Source of the DNA: Sulfuricella sp.
GTDB taxonomy: Bacteria; Pseudomonadota; Gammaproteobacteria; Burkholderiales; Sulfuricellaceae
Length of the DNA stretch: 64,000 bases
Direction of reading: 5' to 3'
Assembly: GCA_023266195.1 (NCBI GenBank)
Contig: JAHFRP010000010.1
Coordinates: 62,001 to 126,000 of the forward strand
Shown: piece by piece, positions 53,740-60,637 of the stretch
Layout of the letters: the number at the start of each line of letters is the position of its first letter
Numbering within the stretch: position 1 is the stretch's first letter
The notes under the pieces: model-generated
The model's input: the letters and a program-made list of their open reading frames with translations, nothing else
What the model was told of the DNA's origin: nothing
Databases searched by the model: none
Position numbers and translations under genes: made by a program

Positions 53740-54465
53740 CGCGGCTGGCTGCTGCTCCGACGTCAGTTCTGCCCCTGCCCTTCACTTTTACTTGCGGATG
53801 TCGGGCGTGCCCTCCGCTACGCTCCGGGCCGGGCTGTCGCGCTGCGCGTCAAGCCGGCCGGGGCAAAAAGCGCGCCCCGTCCGTCTTGCCCCTTCGGGCT
53901 TCCATCCCTCACGCCTCCGGGCTTCGCCCTCCGCGCTCCGCTTGGCCTCCGCACAGGCCGCGTCCGGGCGGATCGGGCGCAGACGCGACCGCTACGCGGA
54001 CGCGCGCCCTCGCGCAAGGCTTCGCCCTGCACGCCTCCCTTCCGTCGCCTCTGCTGCGCGCTTCGTTTGCCGGGCGTGGTGCGGCTCTGTTCCGTTCCGC
54101 TGCGCTCCACTTCTCAAAGCCGCGCTGTTGCTCGCTACGCTCGCACCCCAAAAGAGCAAACCCGAAAAAAAGATAAAACGGCAAAGGCTGCCAGCAGGAT
54201 AAGGCCATACAAGCCCAAGCCCTTCGGGTTTGCCTGCCTGCTCACAGCCGCCGCGTCTTGATGCGCCTTTCTCCGGTCACACTTTCGCGTCATGTCACCA
54301 ACCGCGCCCAGGCAGTCAAAGGCTTGCATGGCCTTATCCCGCCGGCGTGGTTCGGGCCGTTTTCTCTTTTTTCCGGTTTTTCTCTTTTGGGGCGGTGCCT
54401 TGCCTTCTGGTGGGGCGCCTTCGGCGGGTTGTTTGGGTGCCGGCTCGTTGGCCGGGCTTGGCGTT
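53740..54465. other. non-coding GC-rich region
   Basis: About 725 bp. 53800-54130 is C-rich low-complexity DNA in which several frames stay open by composition; 54150-54190 is A-rich. No convincing start, ribosome binding site or family motif. May contain the promoter for the SLOG-like gene. Confidence 0.5.
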
Positions 54466-54482
54466 GGGGGGGGGGGGGGGGG
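54466..54482 (+). repeat. homopolymer tract of 17 G upstream of the SLOG-like gene
   Basis: Bases 54466-54482 are all G and end 6 nt before ATG 54489, inside an open frame that continues in phase into the gene. It also overlaps the ribosome binding position. Tracts of this length slip in replication; the exact count in the assembly may be unreliable. Confidence 0.9.
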
Positions 54483-54488
54483 CATGTC

Positions 54489-55049
54489 ATGGGTGGTAAT
54501 GGGGTGTGGGCCGTCGCGGGTTCCCGTTCGCTGCCGCCGGGCGGCGCGTCGGTCATCCGTTCGGCGCTGGCGGCAGTGTCGCCGTTGTCGGTGGTGGTGG
54601 GGTGCTGTGTCGGGGCTGATGCGGCGGCGCTGGCCGGCTTGCCAGTCTCGCGGCTGCATATTTTCGCGGCTTTCGGGCCGGGCGGGGCGGGCGCCTGTTC
54701 GCTTTCGGCGGTGCAGGCGGTGGCCGGCGCTGCCGCTGCCGGGGCTGCTGTCACCTGGTGGGCCGGGGGCGGTGTGGTGGTGCCGCTGCCTGCTCGCCTG
54801 GCGGCGCGCACTCGGGCGGTGGTGTCGGCAGCGTCCGCCGGGCTGCTGCTGTTCCCGGCCTCGCTGGTTTCGCGCGGCTCCTGGCTGGCCGCCCGGCTGG
54901 CGGTTTCGCGGGGGCTGCCGGTGGTGGCTTTCCCCATCGGCTTCCCCGCTTCGGCTTTGCCGCCGCTCGGGGCCGGGCAGTGGGCGCCATCGGCTTGGCC
55001 GGGCGGGTGGCGGTGGGTTGTGGCGAGCTCACTTTTCGCATTTATTTAG
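54489..55049 (+). CDS. SLOG/DprA-like Rossmann protein
   Basis: 186 residues. AVAGSRSLPPGGASVIRSAL and VVVGCCVGADAAALAG give the nucleotide-binding loops of SLOG/DprA/LOG-type folds, followed by FGPGGAGACSLSAV and TRAVVSAASAGLLLF. No C-terminal winged helix, so not full DprA. SLOG proteins often sense nucleotide signals in defence. Expression may vary with the G tract in front. Confidence 0.6.
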   Translation: MGGNGVWAVAGSRSLPPGGASVIRSALAAVSPLSVVVGCCVGADAAALAGLPVSRLHIFAAFGPGGAGACSLSAVQAVAGAAAAGAAVTWWAGGGVVVPLPARLAARTRAVVSAASAGLLLFPASLVSRGSWLAARLAVSRGLPVVAFPIGFPASALPPLGAGQWAPSAWPGGWRWVVASSLFAFI

Positions 55050-55117
55050 GGGTGGTTCGCATTTTGTTATGCTTTTCGCATTTATTCGCTTGACATTATG
55101 GCGCAAAAGCATATAAT
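55032..55117 (+). promoter_or_regulatory. consensus promoter with repeated upstream operators
   Basis: TTGACA (55090-55095), 16-bp spacer, TATAAT (55112-55117). Upstream, CTTTTCGCATTTATT occurs at 55032-55046 and 55072-55086, with a shorter TTCGCATTTT at 55056-55065: three near-regular repeats suited to a repressor. It drives the operon 55150-59860 (recombination genes to integrase). Confidence 0.8.
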
Positions 55118-55149
55118 TATGACTGTAGGGCATTTATAGGGAGGCTATC

Positions 55150-55335
55150 ATGGACGATTTGGAGTTTCTGCAATTTGCCGTTGCGCAGCTCGAGGCAGCA
55201 GCCGACGACCTACGCGAGATCAACAGCCAGCCGCTGCATTGTGATGGGGCCGACTGGTGGCAGCACCAGGAACAGCTTGAGCAGCAGCAGGCTATTTTTT
55301 TGCCCGGAGGCATGACCCAAGGTCATAAAAAATGA
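55150..55335 (+). CDS. small acidic protein of unknown function
   Basis: 61 residues, MDDLEFLQFAVAQLEAAADD then a Gln-rich middle. Ribosome binding site GGGAGG 7 nt upstream, directly behind the consensus promoter, and coupled (ATGA) to the next gene. First gene of the rightmost operon. Confidence 0.75.
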   Translation: MDDLEFLQFAVAQLEAAADDLREINSQPLHCDGADWWQHQEQLEQQQAIFLPGGMTQGHKK

Positions 55336-55523
55336 CGCCGGTGCATTACAACTCGCCGACCTACGGCGAGGCGAGAAGCCAGCTCCTGGCGGACATTGCC
55401 GCCCGCCTAGGTAAGCCGGTGATGGAATTGCGCGGGTGGGAAGACTACGACCCGGTAACGGTAGACGAGGCCGCTCACAACATGAGCAAAGGGCGGATCG
55501 GCGTTGTTTGGACAGGTGACTAA
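55332..55523 (+). CDS. small protein of unknown function
   Basis: 63 residues, soluble, ATG overlapping the preceding stop. Sequence IAARLGKPVMELRGWEDYDP suggests a small helical domain. No family recognised. Confidence 0.7.
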   Translation: MTPVHYNSPTYGEARSQLLADIAARLGKPVMELRGWEDYDPVTVDEAAHNMSKGRIGVVWTGD

Positions 55524-55534
55524 GGGGAGAGAAC

Positions 55535-56365
55535 ATGCAAGCGATCGAAGCCGCACCACAACAACCGCAGGGCGCCCAGGTTTCAATGCTGGCGCCGATA
55601 CATCAGCCAGCGAACCCGCTGGATTTGCCGGCCGAGGTTTTCCGCGCCGGGCTGGATCGCAGGAAGGCGAACCGGGGGGCAATGATGGAATGGATCAGGT
55701 CCGCCATGGTTGAGGGCGTGGACTACGGTGTTATCCAGACCAAGCGCGGCCCGAGCAAGCCCAGCCTGTGGAAACCGGGCGCCGAGAAGATATGCGGCAT
55801 GCTGGGCGTCACCATCCACTTTCCAACCCTGCACGACTACGAGCAGGCCGCGCTGCATGGCGTGGACATCAAGCATGTGATTATCCGCTGCGAAATCCAC
55901 GATGCGGCTGGGCGCGTGGTGGCGGATGGGGTGGGGGCGCGCACCATCAGCCAGGACTACGGCGACCTGAATAAAGCCCTCAAGATGGCCGAGAAATCGG
56001 CGCACATCGACGCCGCGCTGCGCATGGCCGGGCTGTCGGAAGTCTTCACGCAAGACCTGGAGGACATGAAAAATACCGATCTGGACACCAAGACCACCAC
56101 CACAAAACCAGCCCAACCGGACGCGGCGGATGAATCCGCAGCGGGAGGGCGTGAGCCGCGGCTAATTTCTGGCGCGCAGAAAAAGCGCCTGGAAGCCCGC
56201 ATTGGGGAGCTTGGGCTTGATCGGGAGCGGATCAAATCGTGGATTGGCAAGGCGTGGGGCATCGAGCATTTCAATGAACTGAACCAAAAACAGTATGCAC
56301 GGTTGGACGACAAAATGGATGAATGGTACGACCAAATGGCTGATGAAGAAGAGGTGACGCCATGA
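55535..56365 (+). CDS. phage-type recombination protein, possible ssDNA-annealing/mediator
   Basis: 276 residues. The central block GPSKPSLWKPGAEKICGMLG, then VIIRCEIHD and QDYGDLNKALKMAEKSAHID, is common in phage genomes. The C-terminal segment LISGAQKKRLEARIGELGLD…WGIEHFNELNQKQYARLDD resembles the tail of RecT/Rad52-like phage recombinases. Position in an early-gene operon with Gp157 and an SSB-tail-like protein fits replication/recombination. Exact family not certain. Confidence 0.6.
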   Translation: MQAIEAAPQQPQGAQVSMLAPIHQPANPLDLPAEVFRAGLDRRKANRGAMMEWIRSAMVEGVDYGVIQTKRGPSKPSLWKPGAEKICGMLGVTIHFPTLHDYEQAALHGVDIKHVIIRCEIHDAAGRVVADGVGARTISQDYGDLNKALKMAEKSAHIDAALRMAGLSEVFTQDLEDMKNTDLDTKTTTTKPAQPDAADESAAGGREPRLISGAQKKRLEARIGELGLDRERIKSWIGKAWGIEHFNELNQKQYARLDDKMDEWYDQMADEEEVTP

Positions 56366-56676
56366 ACGCGCAGCACACACCGGGGCCATGGCACGGCGGC
56401 AAACTGAGGGAGGGGGGCGGCTGGCCGGGCGTGGATGTCGGCGCCGACGACGGCTCGAACATAGCGCTTGTATGGCACGACCCGACGGACCGAATCGCCT
56501 TGGAAACCATAGCCAACGCGCAATTGATCGCCGCCGCGCCCGATCTGCTGGAAGTGTTGAAGATCACCGCGGGCAACATCCGCAGCCTGGGCGCGGCTGG
56601 TGTACTGCCGGAGCCATATACCGTCTGGCTTTCAGAAGTGGAATCAGCCATCGAAAAAGCTAGGAGACGGGCATGA
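56362..56676 (+). CDS. phage 'HTPGPW…LIAAAPDLL' protein
   Basis: 104 residues beginning MNAQHTPGPW with the C-terminal helix ANAQLIAAAPDLLEVLK. This layout is very frequent in phages and has no known function. A diverged relative lies at 58255 in the same operon. ATG overlaps the upstream stop. Confidence 0.8.
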   Translation: MNAQHTPGPWHGGKLREGGGWPGVDVGADDGSNIALVWHDPTDRIALETIANAQLIAAAPDLLEVLKITAGNIRSLGAAGVLPEPYTVWLSEVESAIEKARRRA

Positions 56677-57245
56677 CGCGCGAGGAATGGCTGGTCGCGG
56701 CTGTTGATGCCATGCGGCCTTGGTTCGAGGTGGAGCGCTCGCCACTGCCCGCAGCGGTGCGCGCCTCGTGCGGCTGGCCGAGCAGCAAGGGATTATCTGC
56801 AAGCCGGCGTCGCATCGGCGAATGCTGGGACTCGAAGGCGTCAGCGGCTGGAGTGTCCGAAGTGTTCATTTCCCCTTGCCTGGACGATCCCGCCAAAGTG
56901 CTCGACGTGCTGACACATGAGCTTGTGCATGCCGCTGTAGGAGTGCAGCAGGGGCATAAAGGCCCGTTTCGGAAGGTGGCGAAGGCACTGGGGCTCGAAG
57001 GGAAGATGACGGCGACTCATGCCGGGCCGCAACTGGCAGAGCGTTTAAACGCTCTCGCCGGAAAACTCGGCCCATATCCTCATTCGGCACTCGATCAGAC
57101 GGCACGGAAAAAGCAGTCCACACGCCTGCTCAAGGCGACGTGTCAGGGGTGCGGTTTCACGGCGCGTGTTACGCGGCAATGGGCCGAATACGGCCTGCCG
57201 ATCTGTGTTTGTGGGAATCAGATCGAGTTGGAGAGCGGGGCGTGA
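56673..57245 (+). CDS. SprT-like zinc metallopeptidase
   Basis: 190 residues. HELVHAAVG…QGH is the HExxH plus third His zinc site, near residues 89-106; the end holds a zinc ribbon CQGCGF…PICVCGNQIELE. SprT/Spartan-type proteases deal with DNA-protein crosslinks. ATG overlaps the preceding stop (ATGA). Confidence 0.85.
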   Translation: MTREEWLVAAVDAMRPWFEVERSPLPAAVRASCGWPSSKGLSASRRRIGECWDSKASAAGVSEVFISPCLDDPAKVLDVLTHELVHAAVGVQQGHKGPFRKVAKALGLEGKMTATHAGPQLAERLNALAGKLGPYPHSALDQTARKKQSTRLLKATCQGCGFTARVTRQWAEYGLPICVCGNQIELESGA

Positions 57246-57493
57246 TCCTGCCGGGGCTGACGCTGGACGAGGCGGCGCGCCTCGCTCGGCTCGGGTATGC
57301 GGTAACTCTGATTAACGGGCTGCCGCATGTTGAAAAGGAAGGGAGGGAGCATGGCACGGAAAATTTACAACGTCTGCAGGGGCAGGGACTACGAGGCCAG
57401 CGGCAAGCAGAAAACCCAATGGCAACGGGTGGGGGTGCTGGTGATCGACGGCGAGAAGATCAGCCTGCGCCTGGATGCGATCCCGGCGGGTGA
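57242..57493 (+). CDS. possible small gene overlapping the SSB-tail protein
   Basis: 83 residues from GTG 57242, which overlaps the SprT stop (GTGA). The first 38 residues (LTLDEAARLARLGYAVTLIN) look protein-like; the rest overlaps the next gene by 143 nt and is basic and low in complexity. It could be real with a degenerate tail, or only a coupling peptide. Confidence 0.35.
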   Translation: MILPGLTLDEAARLARLGYAVTLINGLPHVEKEGREHGTENLQRLQGQGLRGQRQAENPMATGGGAGDRRREDQPAPGCDPGG

Positions 57494-57596
57494 GTGGGAC
57501 GGCTGGCTGAAAGTGTTTCCGAAGGACGACGGGCGACCGGGAGAAAGGCAGGCTGCCGGTGGTGGTAGTGATTTTGAAGATGACATTCCATTTTAG
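57351..57596 (+). CDS. small protein ending in an SSB-like acidic tip
   Basis: 81 residues, ribosome binding site GGGAGGGAGC. Compact N-terminal beta-rich part (KIYNVCRGRDYEASGKQKTQ, VGVLVIDGEKISLRLDA), Gly-rich linker, then SDFEDDIPF. SSB proteins end in DDIPF, the docking peptide for DNA-repair enzymes, so this may be a short OB-fold SSB mimic or recruiter. Confidence 0.65.
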   Translation: MARKIYNVCRGRDYEASGKQKTQWQRVGVLVIDGEKISLRLDAIPAGEWDGWLKVFPKDDGRPGERQAAGGGSDFEDDIPF

Positions 57597-57608
57597 GGAG
57601 AGGAAACC

Positions 57609-58112
57609 ATGAATCTTGCACTGTACCAACTTGCAGACGAATACCGCACCGCCCTGGTGGCCCTGGAAGATTCCGACCTGCCGCCGGAGGTGGTGGCTGA
57701 CACGCTGGAAGGGCTGGCCGGAACATTGGAGGTGAAGGCCGTCAACGTCGCCGCCTACTGCCTCAACATCGAGGCCGAGGCCGAGGCGATCAAGGCCGCA
57801 GAAACCAAGCTGGCGACCCGCCGCAAGGCCCTGGACAGCCGGGCCGCGTGGCTGCGCGACTACCTCAAGGCCAACATGGTGCGGTGCGGCATTAAGGAAA
57901 TTGCCGCAATAGACAAGACATTCCGGCTGCGATTGCGCCAGAACCCCGAGGCGGTGGAACTGGATAGCAGCCTGCCGGAATTGCCGGAGGGCTTCTGGCG
58001 GACAAATACCACACGGGAGCCGGACAAGCCCGCCATCATAACCGCACTCAAGGCCGGGCAGGACGTGCCCGGCGCCCGCCTGGTGCGCCGCACGCGGCTG
58101 GAGATTAAATAA
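57609..58112 (+). CDS. siphovirus Gp157-like protein
   Basis: 167 residues, with long coiled-coil middle (VAAYCLNIEAEAEAIKAAET, LATRRKALDSRAAWLRDYLK) and the C-terminal block of the Gp157 family. Found in phage early regions; implicated in phage resistance in streptococci, mechanism unknown. Confidence 0.85.
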   Translation: MNLALYQLADEYRTALVALEDSDLPPEVVADTLEGLAGTLEVKAVNVAAYCLNIEAEAEAIKAAETKLATRRKALDSRAAWLRDYLKANMVRCGIKEIAAIDKTFRLRLRQNPEAVELDSSLPELPEGFWRTNTTREPDKPAIITALKAGQDVPGARLVRRTRLEIK

Positions 58113-58258
58113 TGCAGCGCCCGCTGACCGAGAAGGAGCGGGCCTGCTTCGGCTGCACGCTGCCGGACTGTGTGCCGGAGAACAGGCGTTGTCAGCAGAT
58201 CATCCTTGAGCGGATGAAGCGCCGCGAGAGGAAAAACAGGAAGGAGGCAGGACAATGA
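58112..58258 (+). CDS. 48-residue cysteine-rich protein
   Basis: MQRPLTEKERACFGCTLPDC continues with VPENRRCQQ and a Lys/Arg-rich tail. Cys at 12, 15, 20 and 27 could bind one zinc. ATG shares a base with the Gp157 stop (TAATG), and the stop overlaps the next ATG (ATGA), so coupling supports it. Confidence 0.6.
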   Translation: MQRPLTEKERACFGCTLPDCVPENRRCQQIILERMKRRERKNRKEAGQ

Positions 58259-58554
58259 AAAACACTCCAGCACCTTGGGTGGTGCGCGCGATACACAACC
58301 GCTCCATCCGCTACGAAATTAGGGCGGAAAGCGGGTGTGTAGCGGATGTTTGGGGTGATCTACCGAATGACGGCATCGGCAAAGAGGAAGCGGCAGCGAA
58401 CTCCGCACTGATTGCGGCGGCACCTGAGCTGCTGGGCGTGCTGCGGGACTGCCTGAGCTACATGGACGCCATGGCAGTCATCAGAGGCGGCGAGGCGCTG
58501 GAGCTGCGGGACAAGTGCCGCAGCGCCATCGCCCAGGCAGAGGGGCGGGCGTGA
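58255..58554 (+). CDS. phage 'LIAAAPELL' protein, relative of the gene at 56362
   Basis: 99 residues: NTPAPWVVRAIHN … AAANSALIAAAPELLGVLRD. Same two-part layout as 56362-56676, so probably an old duplication. Function unknown. Confidence 0.75.
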   Translation: MKNTPAPWVVRAIHNRSIRYEIRAESGCVADVWGDLPNDGIGKEEAAANSALIAAAPELLGVLRDCLSYMDAMAVIRGGEALELRDKCRSAIAQAEGRA

Positions 58555-58961
58555 TGCTGCTCTGGAGCCTGGACGAAACAGCAAAGCAGCTCGGGGGCCT
58601 CTCCGCCCGATCCGTGAGGCGCATGATCGACCGCGGGGAGCTGCCAACCGTCCGGGTTGGTCACTTGGTGCGTATACCGGCGGAAGCGGCGAGGGAGTGG
58701 GTGGAAAGGCACATGCAGACCGCGCATAATCAGGATTGCGTGGGGCGTGGCGCGGGAAAAGGAGGTAACCCATGCCATACAAACGCAAAGATAGTGAAGT
58801 TTGGTGGGTCAGCTACACCGACCCAAGCGGCCAGAGAATTAGGCGCTCTACTGGCACAACCGACCGGCGTGAAGCCGACGCCCTTGAAGCAAAGTGGAAA
58901 CTCGAAGCGTACCGGGCCGCAAAGTGGGAAGAGCAGCCGGGCCGCAATTTCGACGAGCTAA
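58554..58961 (+). CDS. excisionase-like MerR/HTH_17 protein
   Basis: 135 residues; HTH in LWSLDETAKQLGGLSARSVR then MIDRGELPTVRVGHLVRIPA, typical of Xis-type and helix-turn-helix 17 proteins. The last 60 residues overlap the integrase gene in another frame and are probably unstructured. Likely directs excision with the integrase. Confidence 0.75.
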   Translation: MLLWSLDETAKQLGGLSARSVRRMIDRGELPTVRVGHLVRIPAEAAREWVERHMQTAHNQDCVGRGAGKGGNPCHTNAKIVKFGGSATPTQAARELGALLAQPTGVKPTPLKQSGNSKRTGPQSGKSSRAAISTS

Positions 58962-59860
58962 TGCTCCTCTACATGCAAATCATGCTGAGGGAAAGGCGCC
59001 AGAAACCGGCGTCGCTTCGGGCAGCCGCGCGGCACCTCTACGAAGCGTTTAGCGGGCGTGACCTCATCGGCATGAAAAGCCACGATGTGCGGGGTTATAT
59101 CCAGAAGCGCCGCGCGGAGGGCGTGGCAGCGGGCACGATCAACAAGGAAATCGGCTTGTTGTCGGCGGCGATTAACTACGCTCGCCGTGAATGGGGCTGG
59201 GAGCTGGTCAATCCGGTTTCCGGCTGCAGGTTGCGCGAACCGGAAGGGCGGGTACGGTGGATCAGTCGCGCCGAGTCGGATGCTCTTATCCGCGCGGCGG
59301 AAAAGGAGCCAAGATCGCCACACCTGCCGGATTTCATCCGGCTGGCGCTGCATACCGCATGCAGACGGGGCGAACTGCTCGGGCTTGAGTGGCGGAGGAT
59401 TGATCTCCAGGCGGGTCTAATTTACCTGGAGGCCGAACACACCAAGGCCGGCAAGCGCCGCAGTGTGCCGCTGAACGCGATAGCCAGAGCCGCCATCATG
59501 GGGCGGCTGCGCTTCCGGGCGCAGTTTTGCCCGGCGTCGCCCTGGGTATTCGCGAGCAAGAGCGGCGGCAGAATCGGCGATATCAAGCGGTCGTTCGCCG
59601 GCGCCTGCAAAAAGGCGGGGATCGCGGATTTCCGCATCCATGACCTTCGCCACACCTGCGCGGCCTGGCTGGTGACCGCCGGTGTCCCGCTGGCCGAGGT
59701 GCGCGACTTGCTTGGTCACAGTACGATCAAAATGACTGAGCGATACGCGCACCTTGCCCCGGAAAACATCAGGGCTGCGGTGGCGGTTTTAGAGTCTCCG
59801 TCACGTTTTGGTCACGGTGCGGAAATGGACAGTGGCGCGGTTGCGAAAATGGTTCTGTAG
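58772..59860 (+). CDS. tyrosine-type site-specific integrase
   Basis: 362 residues. Catalytic residues: Arg in TACRRGELLGLEW (about 194), HxxR in RIHDLRHTCAAW (about 290), His in LLGHSTIKM (about 315) and nucleophile Tyr in TERYAHLAPE (about 323). SAM-like N-terminal core-binding domain. Excellent ribosome binding site AAAAGGAGGTAACCC before ATG 58772. It ends 28 bp from attR in tRNA-Arg, as expected for the enzyme that inserted the element. Confidence 0.95.
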   Translation: MPYKRKDSEVWWVSYTDPSGQRIRRSTGTTDRREADALEAKWKLEAYRAAKWEEQPGRNFDELMLLYMQIMLRERRQKPASLRAAARHLYEAFSGRDLIGMKSHDVRGYIQKRRAEGVAAGTINKEIGLLSAAINYARREWGWELVNPVSGCRLREPEGRVRWISRAESDALIRAAEKEPRSPHLPDFIRLALHTACRRGELLGLEWRRIDLQAGLIYLEAEHTKAGKRRSVPLNAIARAAIMGRLRFRAQFCPASPWVFASKSGGRIGDIKRSFAGACKKAGIADFRIHDLRHTCAAWLVTAGVPLAEVRDLLGHSTIKMTERYAHLAPENIRAAVAVLESPSRFGHGAEMDSGAVAKMVL

Positions 59861-59884
59861 CCCATTGACGCATAAGGAAATTAT

Positions 59885-59959
59885 GGCGCCCCAGAGACGA
59901 ATCGAACGTCCGACCTACCCCTTAGGAGGGGGTCGCTCTATCCACTGAGCTACTGGGGC
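59885..59959 (-). tRNA. tRNA-Arg (anticodon CCU)
   Basis: Acceptor arms GCCCCAG/CTGGGGC pair, D-arm GCTC…GAGC, anticodon stem ACCCC/GGGGT with loop CTCCTAA, T-arm GGACG/CGTCT with TTCGATT. CCA encoded (complement of 59885-59887), discriminator G. The element is integrated at its 3' half, which the element restores. Confidence 0.96.
59889..59930 (-). other. attR core within tRNA-Arg
   Basis: 42 bp identical to attL (41822-41863), running from the anticodon loop to acceptor position 72. Crossover occurred within this segment, typically in the anticodon stem-loop for tyrosine integrases. Confidence 0.92.
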
Positions 59960-60137
59960 GAGTGCGGTATTTTACGCTAAAATCACAGGATGGATAAATC
60001 AAACGTGCGGCCTGCGTCGGTGGCGCATCAGGGCGGTTTTTCCGGAAAAAAAACGAAAAACCATGGCGGGACGGGCGGTTTGGCATCTTGTGATAAGATA
60101 ATTTCCTTGGCGCCGGTATTTTACAAGGAGTTTGAAC

Positions 60138-60533
60138 ATGGCTGCATTGACTGCCCACGAAACCGCGCAGCTTAAACAAATAATGGAGCAGCGCCGGCAG
60201 CGGTTGCTGGAAGAAATTCGCGACGAACTGGCCAATTCCGGCGAGCAGCATTATATCGACCTGGCGGGCCGCGTGACCGACCCCGGCGACGAGTCGGTGG
60301 CCGACATGCTGGCCGATCTGGATGCCGCGATGGTGGACCGGCAGGTCGCCGAAGTGCGCGAGATCGAGGCGGCCTCGAAACGCCTCGACGCCGACCGCTA
60401 CGGCGTTTGCGCGGATTGCGGCGGCGAAATCGGCTTCGCGCGGCTTGAGGTTTACCCGACTGCCGTGCGCTGCATCGCGTGCCAGTCCATCCATGAGAAA
60501 ACTTACGCCCACGAGGGGAATCCCACCCTTTGA
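60138..60533 (+). CDS. DksA/TraR-type C4 zinc-finger protein
   Basis: 131 residues; N-terminal coiled coil (LTAHETAQLKQIMEQRRQRL), then the C-terminal finger CADCGG…RCIACQ. The DksA tip motif DxxDxA is seen only loosely (DLDAA), so it may act on RNA polymerase's secondary channel like short DksA homologues or otherwise. ATG 60138 follows AAGGAG; the in-frame TTG 60132 is less likely. Confidence 0.85.
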   Translation: MAALTAHETAQLKQIMEQRRQRLLEEIRDELANSGEQHYIDLAGRVTDPGDESVADMLADLDAAMVDRQVAEVREIEAASKRLDADRYGVCADCGGEIGFARLEVYPTAVRCIACQSIHEKTYAHEGNPTL

Positions 60534-60637
60534 AGAGATGTTGACAGGACGGGCCGTCCACTCCATACCGAAACCGCCCATCGGGTGAATCCACAAATCA
60601 TGCCAAAGCGAATTGGAAACATGGTGTCGATCATCCA

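Larger units (their letters stand above)
41822..59930. mobile_element. 18.1-kb integrated element in tRNA-Arg(CCU), phage-like without structural genes
   Basis: Bounded by the 42-bp tRNA-derived direct repeat, with a tyrosine integrase and excisionase beside attR. The contents are a CI/Cro-type switch, an O-like initiator with iterons, recombination-type genes (VRR-NUC, annealing-protein-like, Gp157, SprT), a membrane/export module, R-M and nuclease cargo. No capsid, portal, terminase, tail, lysis or relaxase gene is recognisable, so a satellite, a plasmid-prophage hybrid or a new element class are all possible. Confidence 0.85.

Noticed and set aside
53792-54261. Several open frames on both strands
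   Set aside because: Low-complexity C-rich DNA keeps frames open; no start signals or family resemblance.
55312-55331. Hairpin ATGACC-CAA-GGTCAT as terminator
   Set aside because: Weak 6-bp stem followed by A, not T, and it lies in the coupled start region of the next gene.
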